A stretch of 40,818 bases of DNA from an uncultured bacterium. GTDB lineage: Bacteria; Planctomycetota; Phycisphaerae; Phycisphaerales; SM1A02. This document shows positions 31,413-39,597 of the stretch, one piece after another (the stretch's first letter is position 1; every line of letters begins with the position of its first letter). The stretch is from contig CAITDI010000018.1 in the NCBI GenBank assembly GCA_903891095.1, positions 1 to 40,818 on the forward strand, written 5' to 3'. A program made the translations under genes and the position numbers. The notes beneath the pieces are model-generated. The model was not told where the DNA came from, ran no database searches, and saw only the letters and a program-made list of their open reading frames with translations.

Positions 31413-33134
31413 ATGCGACTCGACCCACGCACCCCTCGTCGATCCCTTGCGTTCAGCGCCACAGCCGCCCTCGCGCTTTCGGCGTGCGCGGCTTTCGTAA
31501 CGGCTGGCGCCAACGCCGACTCGACGGGCCTGCTCTACCACTCGACCTCCAAGGTCGTCGACGGGCAGACCTACTTCGTCATCGACGTGTTCGTCGGCTA
31601 CGAGAACCCCTGCGACCGCCTGCTGGTGTACTGGAACACGATCGCGCAGCCGTACGGACTGTCGTCGGGGTTCTTCTTCCACGCATCCTCGGCGGACTAT
31701 GCCGCGACGTCGCGCCCGAGCCCGGGCGCGGCGGCGATCTGGGATGTCGACACGTTCATCTCGGTGGGCGGAAACGCGCAGCGCCAGACCAACGGCTGCT
31801 ACTTCGTCACGCCCGACTGGGACGAGTCGTTCACGCTGACCTCGGCCTACCAGCCGGGATGCATGTTCATCATTCCGCCGCTGCTGGGCTTCAACTTCGC
31901 GGGACCGGACCACAAGGTGCATGTGGGACGGTTCACGATCCACGAGTCGCAGTACCTGCCGGGCGCAACGCTGCACTTCTCGGGGCGATTCGGGAGCGGC
32001 GGACAGCCGGGGCAGGGACCGTGGACGCACAACTACGAACTCGACATCCCGTTCCAGCTCACGTCGGCGGGTTCGACCACCGACGCGCTCGACGAGCCTT
32101 CGCCTGAGCCGTTCTGCTACTCGCCGCCGCCGGACGGCGGTGCAGGGGGCGGCGCGGGGGGCGGTGCGGGGGGCGGTTCAGGTGGTAGCGGCACGGGAAC
32201 CGAACCTCCGGCCGGCATGGTCAACCGAAACCCTCCCGACCTCGACTTCAACGGCGACGGCAACGCCGACCTGATGTGGTTCTGCAGCATCAACGGACAG
32301 ACCAGCCACTGGCAGATGAGCGGCCTGTCGCGCATCGGCGGCGGCGGGTTCACCTGGGCCGCGATGAGCAACTCGGTCGCGCTCGGCGCGGCGGACATGA
32401 ACGACGACGGCACGCCCGAGGCGTTCTTCTTCCAGCCGTACGGGCGCTGGGTGTTCATGTGGACCTTCGTGGGCACGCAGCGGTTGTCGGCGGAGCTGAT
32501 CTTTACCGAGAACAGCGGCTGGACGCCCGTCGCGGTCGGCGACTTCACGGGCGACGGGCGCGCGGATGTGCTGAGCCGTTCGAGCGACGGGCTCACCTAC
32601 CGCGTGCGGCCGATCGCGTACCGCACGGTGTACGCGGCGCGGAACATCGCGACGGTCGCGGCGGGGTTCGGCTTCGTTGCGACGGGCGACTTTGACGGCA
32701 ACGGCATCCAGGATCTGCTGCTTCGCGCGTCGAACGGCGTGTACTGGGTCAAGCGGATCGGCGTGACGGGCGTGGCGAGCATGCTGCCGATCACCGCCGG
32801 CGCGATGGCGACCGAGTGGCGCATGGAAGGCGCCGGCGACCTCGATGGTGACTTCGACGACGACGTGATCTGGCACAACACCGTGACCGGCGAAGTGCGC
32901 GGCTGGCTGATGCAGGACGGCTTGCGCCAGACCGGCGGGTTGATCCGCACGGGCGTGGGCGCGAGCTACAGGGTGATCTCGATCCTCGACACCGACCACG
33001 ACGGCCACGACGACGTGATCTGGCGCAACGAAGCCACCGGCGACGTCTACGCGTGGAAGATGAACGGCCTCGTCCGCGAGAACGGCGCGTTCGTGCGCAA
33101 CGTCTCGACGGTGTGGAGCGCGGTGAACAGGTGA
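31413..33134 (+). CDS. Secreted FG-GAP/VCBS-repeat protein
   Basis: 573 residues from ATG 31413; signal segment SLAFSATAALALSACAAFVTAGANA. The N-terminal domain (about 30-230) is beta-rich and ends at PFCYSPPPDGG. A Gly linker (GGAGGGAGGGAGGG) separates it from six calcium-type repeats: DLDFNGDGNADLMWF, AADMNDDGTPEAFFF, VGDFTGDGRADVLSR, TGDFDGNGIQDLLLR, GDLDGDFDDDVIWHN and LDTDHDGHDDVIWRN. Such repeats form a beta-propeller, often for surface binding. The upstream in-frame codons from 31263 overlap the divergent gene and are not expected to be used. It converges through repeat DNA on the DUF4139 gene. Confidence 0.88.
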   Translation: MRLDPRTPRRSLAFSATAALALSACAAFVTAGANADSTGLLYHSTSKVVDGQTYFVIDVFVGYENPCDRLLVYWNTIAQPYGLSSGFFFHASSADYAATSRPSPGAAAIWDVDTFISVGGNAQRQTNGCYFVTPDWDESFTLTSAYQPGCMFIIPPLLGFNFAGPDHKVHVGRFTIHESQYLPGATLHFSGRFGSGGQPGQGPWTHNYELDIPFQLTSAGSTTDALDEPSPEPFCYSPPPDGGAGGGAGGGAGGGSGGSGTGTEPPAGMVNRNPPDLDFNGDGNADLMWFCSINGQTSHWQMSGLSRIGGGGFTWAAMSNSVALGAADMNDDGTPEAFFFQPYGRWVFMWTFVGTQRLSAELIFTENSGWTPVAVGDFTGDGRADVLSRSSDGLTYRVRPIAYRTVYAARNIATVAAGFGFVATGDFDGNGIQDLLLRASNGVYWVKRIGVTGVASMLPITAGAMATEWRMEGAGDLDGDFDDDVIWHNTVTGEVRGWLMQDGLRQTGGLIRTGVGASYRVISILDTDHDGHDDVIWRNEATGDVYAWKMNGLVRENGAFVRNVSTVWSAVNR

Positions 33135-33164
33135 CGCGCGTGCGGCGGCGAGAGCCGGGAGCCG

Positions 33165-33675
33165 TCGATCATCTGACTCCCATGTCCAACGTTCCGCGGG
33201 CTTCCGCCCAAAGTCTTCAGGCCTCGGGCATTCATGCAACTTGTGGCCGGTAGCCGTCAGCCCACGAAGACCGTGAATGCCCGTCAGGCGGAAGCCCGGG
33301 TGCCCGTCAGGCGAAGCCCGGGTGCCCGTCAGGCGAAGCCCGGGTGCCCGTCAGGCGAAGCCTGGGTGCCCGTCAGGCGAAGCCTGCGGAACGGGTTGCG
33401 TGAGCCTCCGAATCGTGGGACTTCCATTCGACTCCCACGTCCAACGTTCCGCGGGCTCACGCCCACGGGCATTCATGCAACTTGTGACCGGTAGCCGTCA
33501 GCCCACGTCAACCGTGAATGCCCGTCAGGCGGAAGCCCGGGTGCCCGTCAGGCGAAGCCTGCGGCACGGGTTGTGTGGGACTTCAACTCGTGAGACGTCG
33601 ACGATTCGAATCCGACGTCAACCGTGAATGCCCGTCAGGCGCAAGCCTGCGGCACGGGTTGCGTCAGCCGTCGAT
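33165..33675. repeat. Dispersed hairpin repeat, locus 4 (expanded cluster)
   Basis: This 580-base gene-free gap is nearly filled with repeat modules. Minus-oriented copies: 33170-33235 (GGGC/GCCC with loop GGAA) and 33449-33468 (CCGTGGGC/GCCCGCGG, loop GTGA). Plus-oriented copies: 33275-33390 (22-bp tandem), 33545-33564 (loop GAA) and 33632-33652 (CCG(T)CAGGC/GCCTGCGG, loop GCAA). A unit of about 89 bp at 33230-33318 recurs at 33471-33559 with four differences. Confidence 0.85.
33275..33390 (+). repeat. 22-bp tandem array inside hairpin locus 4
   Basis: Five units of GTGCCCGTCAGGCGAAGCC(C/T)GG run head to tail from 33275, the first slightly longer (GGAA instead of GAA). Each unit is itself a small hairpin. 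No spacers separate the units. Confidence 0.9.
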
Positions 33676-33714
33676 CCGTCAGCCTTCGATCCGTGCGCCT
33701 TCGCCCCGCCCCAC

Positions 33715-35598
33715 TCACTCCGGCAGACCCGTCATGTTCACGTCCTTCGGCTTGGACACGAGCACGGTCCACGAGACGCTCTTCGTCGCGGGCTTGCCGG
33801 CCTCCGCGCGCGCGGGCAGCTGCACGAGCCACTTGAGGATCCCCTGCGGCTTCTCGTCGGCGACGTACTTCGCGTCCGTCACCACGGGCTGCGAGAGATC
33901 CTTGAGCTCGACCTTGATCTGCTCGTTGCGCGAGACAGGCATGCGGTCGACGAGCTCGATCGTGACGGGCTTCGCGTCGGTGCTGGTGAGATCGACGCGG
34001 TACTCCCACTTGGTCACGTCGGCCTTGTCGAAGACGCCCTTCTCGCTCGTGTCCTTCTTGACGATCACGCGCTTGGCCTCGATGCGGCGATCGGTGCCGA
34101 GCCAGAAGGTCATCTCGGCGCCGGGCGCGAGGTCGGGCAGCGTGGTCGAGCCGACGGAGTCGCCGCCGAGGAACACCGTCGCCGGGCCCGCGAGGAACTG
34201 GTACTGCGACGCGTTCGCCGCGACGGCCTTGAGGTAGACCGCGCTCTCGACGAGCGGCCGCGCGACATGCACGAAGCTCGGCTTGGCGTCGACGGTCGCG
34301 ATGCGCTGCTTGCGCGAGCGCTGCGCGTCGCTCGGGATCGTGACCGCGCGCGCGAGCGGGAACGACACCACCGTGCCCGTCTGCACCGCGCTCGCGTCGG
34401 CGAAGGCCTCAGCCATCGCCTTGTTCTCGACGACGGCGTCCGGCGAGCCGGTCATCGGTTCGCCGCCTTCGAAACCACCGGTCCCACCCGGACCGCTCGG
34501 ACGGCCCGCCTTGCGCATATCGCGGCGCGCGGGCGCAGGCGCACCCGGCATCATCGCCGGCGCATCCATCGCCATCGACGCCACGACCGGCATCGGCACG
34601 ACGACATCGACATACACCGGCGGCACATCGCCCGGCGCCGCGCGGCGCGTGGGCTGCGCGGTCGAGAGCGTGAGCTTGACGTCGTTCCAGCTTTCGCCGG
34701 TGGCCTGGCGGATCTCGGCGTCGTACTCGATGGTCAGCGCGCCCGACTCGACATCGGCGCGCACCGCGTAGCGCGGCGCCCAGCCCGCGTTGCCGACGAG
34801 GTAGCGCAGCGTGACATCCGCGCTCGCCGCCATCGACTGGCCCACGCTCACCACCGCCGTGCGCTCGACCTTGGTCTGCCCGCCGAGCGCGTTGACCTTC
34901 GCCTGCAGCGCGTTGACTTCGTCGGTGGTCTTGCGGATCTCGGCGTCGAGCTTGGCGCGGTCGGCGATCAGCTGCGCCTGCGTCGCGTCGAGGAACGCGA
35001 TCTGCTTGCCGAGCGCCTCGGGGTCGAGGGACTTCGAGCCGAAGTCCTTCGCGCTCTCGGTCGCGGTCTTGGTGCGGATCGCGGCGAGCAGCGTGTAGCG
35101 GTCGTTGATCGCCGCCATCTGCATCGTGTGCATCTCGGCCACGCGCTTGGCGGCCTCGAGCGCGGTGATCGCGTCGCGCAGGTCGGGGTTGTTGCTCGTG
35201 TCGGACTGCGTGACCTTCTCCTCGTAGCGGACATCGAGGAGCTTGGCGCCGCCGCGCGCGCTGCTCACGGTCGCCTGCAGCGTGGCGGGATCGAGCGCGC
35301 CGGGAAGGTTCTCAAAGCGCAGTTCAAAGAGGCCCTCGCGCGCGGGCGAAGTGGCCGTGCGCGCGATCATCGCGCGACCTTGGTAGAGCGTGACTTCGCT
35401 GATCGGGGCGGTGGCCGCGACGGACTCGGCGGCGAGTGCGTCTTGGCCAAGCTCGGCGCAGCTCGGCATCGATGCGGCGCAGCTCGGCATCGATGCGGCG
35501 CAGCTCGGCATCGGCGCAGCGTGGAGCAGCGTCGGCGCGGAGCCGATCATGATGGAGGCGAGAAGGAGACCGGTGCCGATCGAGTGTCGCGTGCGCAT
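33715..35598 (-). CDS. DUF4139/DUF4140 (mucoidy-inhibitor MuiA family) protein
   Basis: 627 residues with signal peptide MRTRHSIGTGLLLASIMIGSAPTLLHA. After a short repeated linker (MPSCAAS twice, then MPSCAE), the N-terminal DUF4140 strand EVTLYQGRAMIARTATSP is followed by a coiled-coil helix region (about 140-235). The DUF4139 half contains TLRYLVGNAGWAPRYAVRADVESGALTIEYDAEIRQATGESWNDVKLTLSTAQP, the hallmark of the family, and ends VSWTVLVSKP. A Pro/Gly insert (about 335-375) interrupts it. Family members are envelope proteins of unclear role, named for a Rhizobium mucoidy phenotype. Next gene upstream lies 48 bases away on the same strand. Confidence 0.92.
   Translation of the reverse strand: MRTRHSIGTGLLLASIMIGSAPTLLHAAPMPSCAASMPSCAASMPSCAELGQDALAAESVAATAPISEVTLYQGRAMIARTATSPAREGLFELRFENLPGALDPATLQATVSSARGGAKLLDVRYEEKVTQSDTSNNPDLRDAITALEAAKRVAEMHTMQMAAINDRYTLLAAIRTKTATESAKDFGSKSLDPEALGKQIAFLDATQAQLIADRAKLDAEIRKTTDEVNALQAKVNALGGQTKVERTAVVSVGQSMAASADVTLRYLVGNAGWAPRYAVRADVESGALTIEYDAEIRQATGESWNDVKLTLSTAQPTRRAAPGDVPPVYVDVVVPMPVVASMAMDAPAMMPGAPAPARRDMRKAGRPSGPGGTGGFEGGEPMTGSPDAVVENKAMAEAFADASAVQTGTVVSFPLARAVTIPSDAQRSRKQRIATVDAKPSFVHVARPLVESAVYLKAVAANASQYQFLAGPATVFLGGDSVGSTTLPDLAPGAEMTFWLGTDRRIEAKRVIVKKDTSEKGVFDKADVTKWEYRVDLTSTDAKPVTIELVDRMPVSRNEQIKVELKDLSQPVVTDAKYVADEKPQGILKWLVQLPARAEAGKPATKSVSWTVLVSKPKDVNMTGLPE
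35451..35518 (-). repeat. 21-bp repeat after a signal peptide
   Basis: Unit GCTCGGCATCGATGCGGCGCA occurs perfectly twice (35461-35481, 35482-35502) with shortened copies on each side. It encodes MPSCAAS repeats, placing one Cys in each copy directly after the DUF4139 protein's signal peptide. Confidence 0.9.
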
Positions 35599-35646
35599 GG
35601 GGGCGATCGTATGGCGATCGCTTTCGGCTGTCTCGAGAAAGTCGAC

Positions 35647-36615
35647 TCAGCCGCCGTACATCTGCTTGAGTTCATCGTCGCTCGGTCCGCCGCTCGACTC
35701 CTTGCCGCCCTGCGAGAGCGCGAGGACCACGAGCAAGACGCCCGCAAAGAACGCCACGCCCGCGACCCGCCAGAGCTTGGCGCGCGCGGGCGTCTTGGCC
35801 TTCGCGGCCCAGCGGCCAAGGAGCAGCGCGCCCGCGGGCAGGACCGGCACGACCATCCACATCCACGGCGGGGTCCCCGTGGTGTCGTACGCGCGGCCGC
35901 AATGGGCGACGGCCGTCGCGAGCAAACCGAGCGCGAGTCCGATCGCGCCGCCGACGGGCACGGGCTCGACGCCCGACTTGAGGCGGGGCAGGATCGCGTA
36001 CACCGTCGCAACGCCAAACGCCGCCGCGCTCACCGCGCCGCACAGCACGGCAAGCGACGCGAATCCGCCGAGCATCGCCATCGCCGAAAGCACCGCGAAG
36101 GTGATCCACGCGCTCCAGAGCGGGACGTCACGCGCACCGAGCGAGAACGCCGCCGTCGACGCGACCGCGAGAAATCCCTGCGCCACGGCCCATCCAGGCG
36201 ACGATCCGGGGAACGACACCAGCGTCGCGAGCAAGAACGCCGTCTTGAGACTCACGCCGATCGAGAGCTCGCGCCCCCAGCGCTTGGGCGCACGCTCGCG
36301 CACGAACGCAAGCAGCGGCGCGCCGAGCGCGACGATCGCCGCCATCGCGCCGAGCCGATGCCACTTCTCGATGGGAGTGTCGTCGCCCTGAATCGCCATG
36401 AACTGGCGGATGATCGCGTTCCACCCCAGGTCCTGCGCGAAACTCATCACGCACGCGAGCATGAGCGCGAAGCCAACGAGCCCCTCGGTCTCCGACGCGC
36501 GCGAGCGGAACGGCCAGACGGGCGCAGCGAAGACCGCGACCACCAGCGCGATCAGCGACGCGACCAGCGCGGGAAAGATCACCACTCCGAAGATGTACTC
36601 GAGGACTTCGGACAT
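35647..36615 (-). CDS. Polytopic membrane protein of unknown function
   Basis: 322 residues, about eight to nine transmembrane segments (for example EYIFGVVIFPALVASLIALVVAVFAAPVWPF and AGALLLGRWAAKAKTP) and a charged C-terminal end GGKESSGGPSDDELKQMYGG. A loop after the second segment reads QDLGWNAIIRQFMAIQGDDTPIEKWHRLGAM. No family recognised; it is not an obvious transporter. Start is ATG 36615. It is flanked by the YceI gene (57 bases upstream) and the DUF4139 gene (48 bases downstream), so the three look like one operon. Confidence 0.75.
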   Translation of the reverse strand: MSEVLEYIFGVVIFPALVASLIALVVAVFAAPVWPFRSRASETEGLVGFALMLACVMSFAQDLGWNAIIRQFMAIQGDDTPIEKWHRLGAMAAIVALGAPLLAFVRERAPKRWGRELSIGVSLKTAFLLATLVSFPGSSPGWAVAQGFLAVASTAAFSLGARDVPLWSAWITFAVLSAMAMLGGFASLAVLCGAVSAAAFGVATVYAILPRLKSGVEPVPVGGAIGLALGLLATAVAHCGRAYDTTGTPPWMWMVVPVLPAGALLLGRWAAKAKTPARAKLWRVAGVAFFAGVLLVVLALSQGGKESSGGPSDDELKQMYGG

Positions 36616-36639
36616 GCGGAGATCCGGCTGCGCTCAGTT

Positions 36640-36687
36640 CATGGCCTCAACTCTTGGCCTTAGCTCATGGCCTCAACTCTTGGCCTT
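36640..36687 (-). repeat. 26-bp-offset duplication of the yceI 3' end
   Basis: The 22 bases containing the last codons and stop of the YceI gene (36666-36687) are repeated at 36640-36661. The copy lies wholly in the downstream gap. Confidence 0.85.
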
Positions 36688-37335
36688 CGCCACATCGCCC
36701 TCAAGCGCGATCGTCATCTTGACCTCGTTGCCGACGGCGCCCTTCGGCGCGTCGATGCCCCACTTCATGCCGTAGTCGGCGCGGTTGATCGTGAAGACGC
36801 ACTCGAAGCCGACCTTCTGGCCGGTCGGCGCCTTGCCCACGCCCGTCACGGTGCAGTCGACGTCGATCGACTTGGTCACGCCGCGCAGCATGAGGTCGCC
36901 GGTCACGGTGTAGTGGCGGTCGCCGAGCTTCTTCGCGCTCTTCGACTTGAAGGTCATCGTGGGGAACTCAGCCTGGTTGAAGAAGTTCGGGCCCTGCAGG
37001 TTGCCGTCGAGCTTCTCGCTGCCGGTATCGACCTTCTTGACATCGACGGTCACGTCGAACACGGGCGCGGTGCTGTCGTCGAGCGACCAGGTCGCGGTAC
37101 CCGCGAGCTCGTTGAAGCGGCCCCAGAAGAACCCCGCGCCGAGGTGCTGCACGCGGAAGAGCGCGAGCGAGTGCACGGGATCGAGCGTGATGGTCGCGGG
37201 CGCGGCGGCAGCGACAGGCGCGGCGGGCGCCTTGGCATCGGGCTTGGCATCGGGCTTGACATCCTGCGCGAACGGCGCAGCAGCGAGCGGAATCATGGCG
37301 AGCAGCGAGGCGACGACGATTGAGCGGGTCTTCAT
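36673..37335 (-). CDS. YceI-family exported lipid-binding protein
   Basis: 220 residues: signal peptide MKTRSIVVASLLAMIPLAAAPFAQ, a repetitive linker (VKPDAKPDAKAPAAPVAAAAPA), then the YceI lipocalin-like barrel. Landmarks are ITLDPVHSLALFRVQHLGAGFFWGRFNELAGTATW, NFFNQAEFPTMTFKSKSAKKLGDRHYTVTGDLMLRGVTKSIDVDCTV and VGFECVFTINRADYGMKWG. The family binds isoprenoid-type lipids in the periplasm. The linker tandem codons KPDA are another small in-frame repeat. It is upstream in the apparent operon with the polytopic and DUF4139 genes. Confidence 0.95.
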   Translation of the reverse strand: MKTRSIVVASLLAMIPLAAAPFAQDVKPDAKPDAKAPAAPVAAAAPATITLDPVHSLALFRVQHLGAGFFWGRFNELAGTATWSLDDSTAPVFDVTVDVKKVDTGSEKLDGNLQGPNFFNQAEFPTMTFKSKSAKKLGDRHYTVTGDLMLRGVTKSIDVDCTVTGVGKAPTGQKVGFECVFTINRADYGMKWGIDAPKGAVGNEVKMTIALEGDVAKAKS

Positions 37336-37452
37336 GCTTGGATCCTCGATGAGTGAGGCGGACAGTTCGTATGCGGGCGGCGCATCCTACAGGCGACCTT
37401 GCGGCTTGCCGCGCGACCACACACGCTTCCAAAGAATTGCACGCGTGCTGAT

Positions 37453-38616
37453 TCAGTGCTTCGCTGCCGCGGTCGGCGTCGGAACCGCCACGCGCTTGAG
37501 CACGATCTTCTTGTAGCCCGCGCCTTCGTAGAGGACGCCGACCGTGTCGGGCGCAAGCGCGACGGGCACGCTGTACGCAAAGCCCTCGCGCTCGACGACG
37601 ACCTTCTCCGGCCAGGTGCGGCCGGCGTCGCGCGAGACCCACATCGCGCCGTTCGCGCGGCGCGTCTCGCTGTCGCAGCCGGTGAAGACGACGATCGATC
37701 CATCAAGCGCAAGCAAGCCGCCCATGCACGTCGGATCGAGCAGCTCGGGCACATCGGCGAGCACGCTCCACGTCGCGCCGCCGTCGGTCGAGGTCGCGGT
37801 CTTGCGCCGCTTGGCGCCGAGATGCTGGCGCGCGTTGAGCACGACCGAGCCGTCGGCGCGCTCGAACATCTGCACCTCGTTGCCCACGCCGCGCTCGCCG
37901 TTGGGCGCGGGATCGCCGCACTTCCACGAGTCGCCGCCGTCGTCGCTGTACGCGGCGTACACGCGCCAGTGGTCCGGCGGACCTTCGTTGAACGGCATGA
38001 TCACGCGCCCCGCATGCGCGCCGTGCGCGAGCTGGATGCCGATGCCAGGGCCCGTCGCGGTGCTCGTCGCGCCCTTCGCGCGCTTGACCTCGCGCGTGAC
38101 TTCGCGCGGCGTGCTCCACGATGCGCCCGCGTCGTCGCTGTGCATGACGAGCGTGCGGCAGATGGTGTCCTCGCCGTTCGCGGGCGCGTCGTAGCCCTCG
38201 GTCACGCAGCCTTCGCCGCAACCGTCGCGGTACGACTGGAACATCAGCAGCACGCGCCCCGCATGCACGCCCGTGCGCAGCTCGACCACGCAGGGATTGT
38301 TGAGCGAACGCGCGGGAAGATCGCAGATCACGCGCACAGGCGACCATGTCGCGCCCGCATCGTCGCTCGTGCGCAGCACGATGTCGTTGGTGCCGTTGTC
38401 GCCGAGATGGCCGCGGCCTTCGGCAAAGGCGAGGAGTCGGCCCTGATGAGCGGCCGCCTGATGCACCGCGCCTTCGATGCGCGTGATCGCGGGAATGCGA
38501 TACACGGGATAGCCGCCTTCGCCGCCGACAAACACGTCGACGGAAGCCGGCGGCGCAGCGATCAGCGACGCTGCGACGAGTGCGGAACAGACGAGCGATG
38601 CGGCGGCTGCGAGCAT
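37453..38616 (-). CDS. Secreted sialidase (GH33-like, BNR repeats)
   Basis: 387 residues from ATG 38616; signal peptide MLAAAASLVCSALVAASLIA. The start of the domain has the catalytic-Arg motif VYRIPAITRI and RLLAFAEGRGHLGDNGTNDIVLRTSDDAGATW, the classic bacterial sialidase opening with the conserved Asp. Five Asp boxes follow: SDDAGATW, SDDAGASW, SDDGGDSW, STDGGATW and SRDAGRTW, on a six-bladed propeller. PPDHWRVYAAYSDDGG and GNEVQMFERADGSVVLNARQH supply the later active-site Arg and Glu regions. It should remove sialic acid or a related sugar from glycans outside the cell. Upstream of it is a divergent PEP-CTERM gene. Confidence 0.92.
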   Translation of the reverse strand: MLAAAASLVCSALVAASLIAAPPASVDVFVGGEGGYPVYRIPAITRIEGAVHQAAAHQGRLLAFAEGRGHLGDNGTNDIVLRTSDDAGATWSPVRVICDLPARSLNNPCVVELRTGVHAGRVLLMFQSYRDGCGEGCVTEGYDAPANGEDTICRTLVMHSDDAGASWSTPREVTREVKRAKGATSTATGPGIGIQLAHGAHAGRVIMPFNEGPPDHWRVYAAYSDDGGDSWKCGDPAPNGERGVGNEVQMFERADGSVVLNARQHLGAKRRKTATSTDGGATWSVLADVPELLDPTCMGGLLALDGSIVVFTGCDSETRRANGAMWVSRDAGRTWPEKVVVEREGFAYSVPVALAPDTVGVLYEGAGYKKIVLKRVAVPTPTAAAKH

Positions 38617-38837
38617 CGTCGAAGTATCGCACGCCGCCGCATGCGTGCGAACGGCATAGGCACCATTCCTCAAGGATCGATGCGCGAAACGCGCAACATC
38701 GCGCCGTGTCACGCGCCGCTGCTTGAGATCGCGAACCGCGCTCCTACGGTCGAACCCACGGCGCAGCGCGCACCGTGCAGCGCGCCGTGTGGGCACGCCG
38801 CGCGGACGCGCGCCCGCCACCACACAGGAGCAGAGAG

Positions 38838-39485
38838 ATGAAGGCAGCAGTTGCAATGTGTTCGCTCGCCGCGGCAATCGCCGGCGCAGCGCAGGGTTCG
38901 ATCGTGACCTTTGAATCGGTGCCCGAGTACTCCTGTCCCGGCTACTACACCGGTTCGATGGAGTACGTCTGCCCAGGCAAGAAGGAGACGTTCGGCACGC
39001 TCACCGTCACGCTCAACAACACCACCGCGATCAAAGACGGCGGCTGGCTCACGGGCTTTGCGTTCGACATCGTGCCGGCGGTCCAGCTCACATACACCGC
39101 CGGTCTCTCCGGCTGGAGCGGCATGAGCAACGTCAACGGCACGGGCTTCGGCCAGCCGTACGACTTCGGCGCCGGCGTCGGCGGCAAGTTCAATGGCGTG
39201 CCGAACAACGACGTGGATCTCGGCATCGCCGCTGGCTCGAGCGGGACGTTCACGTTCGCTGTCGCCGGCGACGCCGAGGCGCTGTGCAAGCTCACGGCCC
39301 GCGACTTCTTCGACGACTCGAAGGACTACGCGTTGGTCGCGCGCTTTCTGAAGTTCAACCACGGGAACGACTTCGGCGACAGCGAGGATGAAGGCAACGC
39401 GAAGATCCCGGCGCAAGCGCCGGCACCTGGCGCGCTCGCCCTGCTCGCGCTGTCGGGCGTCGCAGCGCGTCGTCGCCAGCGTTGA
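38838..39485 (+). CDS. PEP-CTERM-type secreted protein
   Basis: 215 residues; CAGGAG nine bases before ATG 38838 fixes the start. Signal peptide MKAAVAMCSLAAAIAGAAQG; a beta-rich body with ESVPEYSCPGYYTGSMEYVCPGKKETFG, two likely disulfide Cys, and FDIVPAVQLTYTAGLSGWSGMSNVNGTG. Near the end a charged segment NHGNDFGDSEDEGNAKIP leads to the tail APAPGA-LALLALSGVAA-RRRQR, a slightly changed sorting signal (a Gln inside the Arg tail). The 221-base region upstream is shared with the divergent sialidase gene. It has its own terminator at 39518. Confidence 0.85.
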   Translation: MKAAVAMCSLAAAIAGAAQGSIVTFESVPEYSCPGYYTGSMEYVCPGKKETFGTLTVTLNNTTAIKDGGWLTGFAFDIVPAVQLTYTAGLSGWSGMSNVNGTGFGQPYDFGAGVGGKFNGVPNNDVDLGIAAGSSGTFTFAVAGDAEALCKLTARDFFDDSKDYALVARFLKFNHGNDFGDSEDEGNAKIPAQAPAPGALALLALSGVAARRRQR

Positions 39486-39517
39486 CGCGACGCAGCGGCA
39501 GACATCGAACCCCTTTG

Positions 39518-39555
39518 GCCCGCGGACCGTCGATCGTCGGTCCCGCGGGCTTTTT
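39518..39555 (+). terminator. Rho-independent terminator
   Basis: GCCCGCGG-ACCG (39518-39529) pairs with CGGT-CCCGCGGGC (39538-39550), one C bulged, followed by TTTTT. It ends the PEP-CTERM transcript ahead of repeat locus 5. Confidence 0.9.
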
Positions 39556-39597
39556 GCTGGAGCCGATCGGCTGCCACGTGCCGGCAACAGTGTGCAT

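Noticed and set aside
33275-33390. Possible CRISPR array
   Set aside because: The 22-bp units are directly adjacent with no spacers and no cas gene is present; it is a tandem repeat of a small hairpin.
33600-33625. tRNA-like T-arm words such as ATTCGAATCC and GAGTCGAACC
   Set aside because: No acceptor or anticodon arms can be folded around them; they are part of the dispersed repeat modules.
33628-36663. A 1011-codon plus-strand open frame
   Set aside because: Antisense to the DUF4139 and polytopic membrane genes; composition is Arg/Asp/His/Ala-rich with no domain, so a shadow.
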